Positions 58,663-64,000 of a stretch of 64,000 nucleotides of DNA are shown here, piece by piece; within the stretch, counting starts at the first letter, position 1; each line of letters opens with the position of its first letter. The position numbers and the translations under genes were made by a program. The DNA is taken from assembly GCF_003369915.1 (NCBI RefSeq), contig NW_022881647.1, positions 1,116,001 to 1,180,000 of the forward strand. Direction: 5' to 3'. The stretch is from Drosophila miranda. Its lineage: Eukaryota; Arthropoda; Insecta; Diptera; Drosophilidae. A model generated the notes under the pieces. The model was not told the origin of the DNA, made no database searches, and saw only the letters and a list, made by a program, of their open reading frames with translations.

Positions 58663-58680
58663 ATCCCGGACGAGCCCCCA
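58663..58680 (-). promoter_or_regulatory. Primer-binding site, tRNA-Pro type
   Basis: The minus strand reads TGGGGGCTCGTCCGGGAT four bases after the 5' LTR. This 18-mer matches, from memory, the tRNA-Pro primer-binding site known from murine leukaemia-type retroviruses. It starts with TGG, as any PBS complementary to a CCA tail does. Confidence 0.85.
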
Positions 58681-58684
58681 ATTT

Positions 58685-58944
58685 TGTAGTAGTTTAAGTT
58701 GCTTGATAGCAACGAGTAACATTTATTTAATAAGTATGTTGGACTTAAAATTATAACAGCTCCAAGTTTTACAAGTATGTTTGTGACTAATTATATGCGT
58801 GTACGTCTGATGCGTGGCTGAACTGACAACTGACTGATCTCTCTCTCTTGCTATCGGCTCTCTCAGAGCCGATTACTGCTCTATCCCGACGACACGACGA
58901 AAACACGACCGCTTCGTGTCTCTCTCTTTCCTTCGTTTCCTACA
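58685..58944 (-). repeat. 5' LTR
   Basis: 260 bp, the upstream LTR in transcription order. It should hold the promoter. The flanking TGTG on its right repeats that left of the other LTR. Confidence 0.92.
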
Positions 58945-59065
58945 TGTGAAGCCCCAACAAGCGTGGCTTGTGGTTTGAAACAGTGCCAGATCGTGAGCCA
59001 GATGCTAAGATGAACTTGATCAATGTAGAGTCGAACTGTAGCCCCCCTTCAGTACAATACAGTAC

Positions 59066-59075
59066 CTTCAGCCAT
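59066..59075 (-). other. NaPi-T: Putative coding micro-exon 1 of the NaPi-T-like gene
   Basis: ATG GCT GAA G followed by GTACTG on the minus strand. Joined to the acceptor at 53407 (TTTCAG|TCGAGGCC), it gives MAEVEARTVLWYM without a frame change. This is the only support; the 5' UTR extends to the right. Confidence 0.6.
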
Positions 59076-59882
59076 GGCGAATGAGTAAATTCTTATGTTT
59101 TAATCAGCGATCTTGCACTTGAATCGGTTTCCTCATCGCCGGATTGACAGGATCTGATCGGATGTGAGATCGCAGCGACAACGAACCGACTCGTCCAATT
59201 GCCAGACTAGAATGCCCAAGCCCATTTAGATCTCTTTGCCACACACCCACGCCAGGCCGCTCGCCACGCCACTGATAAGCGCTCGACGCTCGGCTTATGT
59301 TGCAGCTCTGCTCGTGGATCGCTCATCTCGCATGCGATGGGGCCAGATAAAGTTCTCATTTTTAGCTGATCAGTCAGCCGGTTGACAAGCTTTATGAAAT
59401 GGCGTGCTCACGCATATAGTATGGGAACAACAGACAAGTCAACTAATACGCGTACTCGTACCAGGTGACAGTTTAATAGATAGGATAGCCAGGAGAAGGA
59501 TTAATTACCCAGCCGCAAAGTCCACACAGAGATGGGAGCTACCAGATACAGTGGCCATTCCTCATACAGTCTAAAGATACATTTATATTTGAGTTATTGC
59601 ATTTTGTGTATACATCGATAAATTCACGGGTCACGATCTAACTATATTGCCACTGGAACATTTAAATGAGGATCAGATCATATCATGGCTCTACATTCAG
59701 ACAATGTATCGTACTTAGGTATAGGCTAGCATAGGGATTAGACGAATAGAACCTAGGGTAAGGTTGCACACAGTTCAAAGTTCGCAGAAGCTTGGCTAAC
59801 AGTGGTGTGGGTCTGCCGTCGTGGGTGACACCGTCGTGGGCCGTGGTGCAACACAAATAGCTTTCCACAGACGGCTCAACAC
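59076..59882. other. Spacer between the NaPi-T-like 5' end and the Myb/SANT-BESS 3' end
   Basis: No coding signature. It should contain the 5' UTR and promoter of the NaPi-T-like gene and the 3' UTR of the Myb/SANT-BESS gene. No clear TATA box or initiator is seen. Confidence 0.5.
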
Positions 59883-61441
59883 TCATCCGACATTCTCGTA
59901 GGACATGGCCGGGCGCTCGGCGCTCATGGCAGTTGTGCTGGTGGCCGATCCGAAGATCGTTGGCGGGTGGTGCTGTTGCGACTGCTGCTGCTGGTGGGGA
60001 TGTTGCTGCTGCTGCTGGTGGGGATTGTGGGCATGGTGCTGCTGCGTCGGCGTCTGCTGTTCGTTGCGCAGCTGCGCCAGCGGAAACATGATGTTGTGGG
60101 CCATCTGCGGGTGGTGGAGATGCTGCTCGTTGGGCGGAGGAGGCGGCGGCTGCTGGTGGGCCGCATGCTGCTGCTGATGCGCCTCCAAATGTTTGCGCTG
60201 CTCGCTCTGCTGCTGCTGCTGCTGGTGAGCCTTCTCGGCGGCGCTCTCCTCGTACTTCTTCTGAAGCTGGAAGAGCGGCAGCTGCTGGGGGACGTGTAGG
60301 GACACGGCCGATGCGGCAGAGACCCGCTCCACCTGCGACTGGGGCGACGACTCCCGCTCGCCCTTGTCGTACTTCTTCTGCAGCTGGTACATGCTGTGCG
60401 ACAGATGTGCGGTCACGGAGCTGCCGCTGCTGCTGCTTGTGCTCTGCTTCGAGGACGTGGAGGTGGAGGAGGCCGATGATTTCTCCGCCTTGACCGGCGA
60501 CTTCTTCTGGTACTTCTTCAGGATCTGCATTAGTTCGGACTTCACGTCCAGGCGTATCTCCTCGGGCACACGCTTGATCTCCTCGTAGAGCGACAGCAGG
60601 AAGAGCTTGTCCGGATCGCGTTGCTTGCGCTTCTTGCTCTTCTTGGGGAACGCATCCTGCATGAACTGCAGCAGCTTCTCCTCGAACGGCGTCTCCCTGG
60701 GCAACGGCGTATTGCCGGCCTGACGCCTCAGTAGATGTGGATGCAGACCGCCATGGAAGGCTGGATGCTGAGGCATTCCCGGATGCGCCTGCGAGCCGTT
60801 ACCGTGCTCCCCTCCAGCGCCAGCTCCATTGTGCAGCTGGGATACAGCTACTCCCTGGTACGAGCCACCATTCGATGAGCCAGGCGCATCGCTCGTCTCA
60901 CCATCGTTGGTATGATGTTCCTGCGACTGCTGGACCGCATGCGACTGAGGATCCTTCTGGTGCTGCATGTGCTGCTGATGATGGCCCACAGCCGCCGTCA
61001 GAATGGCGTCACAGAGGTGCTCTGGCGCATAATCGAACCCGGACATGAAGTTCTCCGGCTTCAGCTCGCCGTTCATCTCCTCGTAAAAGTACTCCGTCCC
61101 ACAATGTCAATAATATCGTTGTCCTCCTGGTTAAGCTCAATGCCGGGGGCGCGAGCCCCCGACAGCTGGCAGCGCTTTAGCTCCGCCAGTTTCTTCCGCG
61201 TGGTCAGCCGCAGATCCCGCCAGCACTGCAAAGGAATAATCGTACAGACTATTGTGTTGCTCCCTGGAAAGGATAGGATCCACTCACCTTCTTCCACTGT
61301 ATAATGGTCTTCTTGGGGCCGATGTGTTCAACGCCGCTTGGATCTTCTCCCAGTACCACTCCTTCTCCTTCTTGCCTCCATGTACTTGGTCTCCGAAGCA
61401 ACGTGATGAGCATTTTCTTTTGCGGCTTCGTCACAACGATC
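59883..61441 (-). pseudogene. Myb/SANT-like + BESS domain factor, frameshifted in the N-terminal part
   Basis: A nuclear DNA-binding/transcription-factor type protein. Exon 61288-61441 (acceptor TTTCTAG|GATCG) and exon 59883-61225 (acceptor TTTGCAG|TGCTGG) are separated by a 62-bp intron. Together they carry a Myb/SANT-like block (PKKTIIQWKK and CWRDLRLTTRKKLAELKRCQ), then a 397-codon open stretch starting MNGELKPENF. That contains a BESS motif (residues about 154-188, DPDKLFLLSLYEEIKR), a known protein-interaction module of fly factors. Ser/Thr-rich, poly-Gln and poly-Pro segments follow, with two QLQKKY repeats and a TGA stop at 59883-59885. Frame changes near 61380 and 61330 (first exon) and near 61100 (VG|EYFYEE) disable the N-terminus. 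The 5'-most exon was not found. In remembered synteny it corresponds to D. melanogaster CG10209, not verified. Confidence 0.75.
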
Positions 61442-62864
61442 CTAGAAAACAAAGTGGGGAACTTTTTAAGTTGGGTGCCGAGACAGACAAAGGAAAGTTT
61501 CAAGAAGACTATAAAAATAATCCATAGTTTTGTCAGATCAAATGCCCTGTTCTTTCCAGGGCAGCGGAACTCTAGTCTCTAATGGAATCTATTCTATTGT
61601 TGCCACTGACACTGACGGGAAGGCATCACATCACATCACTTAATTGTATTGTTGTCTATGCTGTGTGTCCCGTCCGTGCCAGAGCAGAGGCAGAGGCAAA
61701 TGCCAGTGGTGTCTATACATTTTTTTTCCTCGCCTAACACGCGGATGAGATTGAAGAATTGCGAAGATAATTACCATTTGTGAGCCTGTGGAGGAATCTG
61801 CGTTTGCTCGAAATCTTGAATATTTTGTTTTACGACGGCCGTTGTTTAGGTTTTATTCGATTTTTGTGCAATTTTATTCAGTTTTTCAACCTCCCTCAAA
61901 CAAAACATTGTTGTGTAGTGTTGTGCTGCTCTTCGGGTTGCTTCTTCCTCTTCTATCGCGCACACAAACGCATTTGTATGGCCGTGTGTGTGCGTTTGAC
62001 GGTCTCACCAAACGTTCCGTCTCGCTTTTGCACGTGCACCGCATAGTCAGTCAGTCGCTTCGTCTCTGTCGGTCAGACAGTTTGACGTTTGCTGCTGGTG
62101 CTGCCATCGCACACAGATCCTGTTGGAAATGTGCGCGCCACTTGGCAATGTCCGTTAGGAAGTTTAAATGCAATTTGTGGAGATAATGTTTTTTATCCCC
62201 AATCGGCCGACTAATTATTTCGAATTAAATAAAACTCGGCGCAGAAATAAAATTACGATATGTTCTTTAATGCGTGACATCCAAATTGCAAGTGTGGCTT
62301 GCCTGCCCTTTACATTGCCGCTCCGATCGCTAAGCGCAGCTTCGCTCGGCCGACGTCGGTAGGCAGACGCAAAGCGGAGATAGCGAAGAGCGAGCTGGCA
62401 GAGAGCGTTTAGCAGGGCAAGCAAGCGCAGAGCTTTAACAAACAAATGAGTGACATAGACATAAGTAACAAACAAAATAAGCGGCTGAGGGCCAAGAATT
62501 AGGTGCTATTTGGCAAGCAGCTAATCGGCTGGGTTCTGCTCCGAACACAATTTTTGAATCGAAATCAAATTTTGGCAGGCAAGAGAGAAAAATCTGCATT
62601 CTCGCTATAATAATGGATAAGGCCGTTCTTGATCGTCGAAATTGTGGATCAAAAAATATATGGTATATATAGTTTCCATAGGACTCTTCAATATAATTTT
62701 TCCTAGATTATTATATTCATTTTACTAGTAAATTTATAGGTAAAATAGTATTTATTTTCAGTACTTCAATTATTTGTATATGTACATGAATTCTCTCGTG
62801 AATTCAGATGAAATTTAAATTTTCAAAATGAGAATGAAATAGTAGAACCAGCATTGAAAACTGA
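61442..62864. other. Spacer between the Myb/SANT-BESS gene and SMC2
   Basis: It would hold the missing 5' exon(s) and promoter of the Myb/SANT-BESS gene and the 3' UTR of SMC2. I cannot pick a start codon with confidence. No transposon ends. Confidence 0.5.
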
Positions 62865-64000
62865 TCAACGTTTGTGGACACCGGTGGTGCCCGATCTGCT
62901 GACCTGCCGCGAGACGGTAGAGACGCCCTCCTCGAAAAGCGTGCGAAACAGCACATTTGCATGATTGAAGAGGCCGTCCTTGAGCGACACAATAAGGAAC
63001 TGAGAGTTGGTAAAGTGCTGCTTCAACATGCTGCCAATGTTCTGCGTGTGCGACATGTCCAGGGCGGCGTCCACCTCGTCCAATATATAGAGGGGAGCTG
63101 GCGAGAACTTGAGCATGGCCAGGACAAGGGATAGAGCCACCAGAGACTTTTGGCCACCGGACAATTCACCGAGACTCTCCTTCCACGTGCCATTGAAGCC
63201 GACCTTGATCTCAAGGCCTGTTAGACAGCCGTTGGTCAGGACGGGATTGAGACGGGCATCGGCACCCGGCAGGAGAGCGCTGAAAATGCTACTGAAATTG
63301 CTGTTAACCTCGGTGGCCGCGCGGTTCAGCTGTTCCTGCTCCTCTTCGTTCATTTTCACAATAATTTTCTTAATCTTCTCCTTGTCGAGGGCCACGATGT
63401 TGCGGCGACGCTGTGTCTCGTCGTAGTTCTCTTGCTCTCGGGTCAGAATCGCGATGGCATTCATGTTAAGCGTTCGCTCCATTTTATCCTTACTCTCCTG
63501 CATCTGTTCCAGCTTGTTGCCAGCTTCAATGGGATTCGTCTTGCTGTAGTCGTAGCGGGTGTTCTTCACGCCAAAGGCACTTTTTTCCTCTGGAATCCAG
63601 GGATACTTTACCTCTAGGTCTTGAATCCGCCTCTTGGCCTCGTTGGTCTGAGAGCCGGACTTGCTCTTTTCATTCTCCTTTTCCTTTACCTGCAGCTCAA
63701 GTTCCTGGTTCTGCTTTTCCATCTTTTCCCTCTTCACCTGCAAATTTCGCATCTCCTTGTTCTGGGCATGTAGCTTATCCTTCTGCGCTTTAATGCCCTG
63801 CTCGAGCTCCGCCACCTCGGACACTGCACTAGAGCTCTTCTCCTGCAGAGCAGCCAGATCGGCGATGAACTTCTCGAGATTTTCGACCATCTCCTGGTGC
63901 TGCTGCTTGGATGATTCAATGGTTTTCTGCAGCTCAGTGATCTCTAGCTTCAGTGTCTCGAACTCCTGCTCTCGCTTCTTCCAATTGGCACTCGACTTCT
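62865..64000 (-). CDS. SMC2: SMC2, condensin ATPase subunit, C-terminal part
   Basis: The last about 375 codons of SMC2, open through the right window edge in one frame. SMC2 pairs with SMC4 in condensin and uses ATP to compact mitotic chromosomes. Seen: a long heptad-rich coiled coil (for example QNKEMRNLQVKREKMEKQNQ), then the conserved SMC2 stretch LLPGADARLNPVLTNG, GLEIKVGFNGTWKESLGE, the ABC signature LSGGQ and the Walker B block LYILDEVDAALD. The closing helices are VSLKDGLFNHANVLFRTLFE, with a stop at 62865-62867. The C-terminal tail is short (SRQVSRSGTTGVHKR). Unlike its neighbours, no frame break is present in this part. The N-terminal Walker A half and hinge lie outside the window. 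Confidence 0.93.
   Translation of the reverse strand, partial: KSSANWKKREQEFETLKLEITELQKTIESSKQQHQEMVENLEKFIADLAALQEKSSSAVSEVAELEQGIKAQKDKLHAQNKEMRNLQVKREKMEKQNQELELQVKEKENEKSKSGSQTNEAKRRIQDLEVKYPWIPEEKSAFGVKNTRYDYSKTNPIEAGNKLEQMQESKDKMERTLNMNAIAILTREQENYDETQRRRNIVALDKEKIKKIIVKMNEEEQEQLNRAATEVNSNFSSIFSALLPGADARLNPVLTNGCLTGLEIKVGFNGTWKESLGELSGGQKSLVALSLVLAMLKFSPAPLYILDEVDAALDMSHTQNIGSMLKQHFTNSQFLIVSLKDGLFNHANVLFRTLFEEGVSTVSRQVSRSGTTGVHKR

Larger units (their letters stand above)
53477..58944 (-). mobile_element. Gypsy-type LTR retrotransposon
   Basis: A 5.47-kb element flanked by a 4-bp target duplication TGTG (53473-53476 and 58945-58948). LTRs are 266 bp (left) and 260 bp (right), starting TGTAG and ending CTACA. 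They differ by two substitutions and two indels (7 and 1 bp), so the insertion is young. Read right to left: primer-binding site, 1-kb leader with tandem repeats, gag, protease, reverse transcriptase, RNase H, integrase. This order (RT before integrase) is that of the gypsy superfamily. No envelope-like frame is visible. Coding is interrupted, so it is no longer autonomous. Confidence 0.92.
51444..59075 (-). pseudogene. NaPi-T: Na+/inorganic phosphate cotransporter-like MFS gene, frameshifted, with an LTR element in intron 1
   Basis: A major-facilitator anion/phosphate transporter of the SLC17/NaPi-T type, a plasma-membrane protein of 12 helices. Exons, each bounded by GT-AG and in phase: 59066-59075 (MAE plus one base), 53177-53407 (VEARTVLWYMTIMGFIVNYM), 52804-53049 (EKQQGALLGSFFWAHW, IPGGILATKYGTKL), 52298-52744 (GLAWPSMHVL, FVSAYLGSSVGVALFYP), 52099-52231 (TGFLSGLPHLMRMLFAY), 51798-52039 (VDLSPNYAGIVLGDSGMIGG) and 51444-51731 (QTIEAWKKGFLLSSAMLTGS, acidic tail). 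FFWAHWTLQIPGG and the helix 4-5 GLAWPSMH motif are typical of the family. Frame changes in exon 2 (near 53330 and 53295) and exon 4 (near 52590, 52505 and 52350) destroy the coding sequence. A 5.5-kb gypsy-type element fills most of intron 1 in the same orientation. The symbol rests on family and remembered synteny (D. melanogaster CG10207). Confidence 0.8.

Noticed and set aside
53477..58944. Envelope gene in the LTR element (endogenous retrovirus)
   Set aside because: The space between integrase and the 3' LTR is too small and no transmembrane or signal-peptide frame is present.
59905..60177. Cys/Trp-rich plus-strand frame that looks like a small cysteine-rich peptide
   Set aside because: It is the antisense of poly-Gln (CAG/CAA) codons in the Myb/SANT-BESS gene.
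61225..61441. MADF domain call for the factor at 59.9-61.4 kb
   Set aside because: The QWKKCWRDLRLTTRKKLAEL pattern fits the Myb/SANT-like (apontic-type) domain better; only the BESS motif is shared with MADF proteins.
1..64000. tRNA, rRNA or snRNA genes
   Set aside because: I looked for A/B-box-type and cloverleaf patterns by eye and found none convincing.

Overview
This is a gene-poor, repeat-rich insect chromosome segment, almost certainly from a Drosophila of the obscura group. The host genes are spliced (GT-AG introns of 60-80 bp plus longer ones), and the transposons are fly types: DINE-1/ISY-like Helentrons, CR1-like and LOA-like non-LTR elements, a hAT and a gypsy-type LTR element. 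Four host genes are recognised, all on the minus strand: a PGM2-type phosphosugar mutase (12.8-14.8 kb), a Na+/phosphate cotransporter-like MFS protein of the NaPi-T type (51.4-59.1 kb), a Myb/SANT-like + BESS factor (59.9-61.4 kb) and the condensin ATPase SMC2 (62.9 kb to the window edge). From memory, D. melanogaster carries this set close together around 51D on 2R (Muller element C). In D. miranda, Muller C is the neo-X/neo-Y pair.

Three of these four genes, and a small secreted-protein gene at 32.8-33.7 kb, carry several small frameshifts. The visible SMC2 reading frame (about 375 codons) and the 609-codon frame of the LTR element are open. With the transposon load, this suggests a degenerating copy such as the D. 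miranda neo-Y. Uncorrected long-read indels are the main alternative.

Layout. 1-1.5 kb: hAT transposase remnant. 1.76-2.03 kb: A-rich tandem repeat. 2.05-11.4 kb: a 5'-truncated CR1-like element (+), interrupted by a short Helentron (3.46-4.08 kb) and a 5.2-kb LOA-like element (-, 5.58-10.75 kb). 12.8-14.8 kb: PGM2-type gene. 15-32.6 kb: non-coding sequence with five more Helentron copies. 32.8-33.7 kb: broken secreted-protein gene. 34-40 kb: non-coding. 40.2-40.95 kb: coding-like remnants, one resembling the start of a MADF domain. 41.1-45.5 kb: a longer, nearly full-length CR1-like copy (-). 48.4-49.6 kb: composite Helentron. 51.4-59.1 kb: NaPi-T-like gene with a 5.5-kb LTR retrotransposon in intron 1. 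59.9-61.4 kb: Myb/SANT-BESS gene. 62.9-64 kb: SMC2 C-terminus.

The host genes do not form one pathway; they are neighbours by ancestral synteny. The transposons record a readable sequence of events: CR1 insertion, then Helentron and LOA insertion into it, with the second CR1 copy serving as the empty-site reference.
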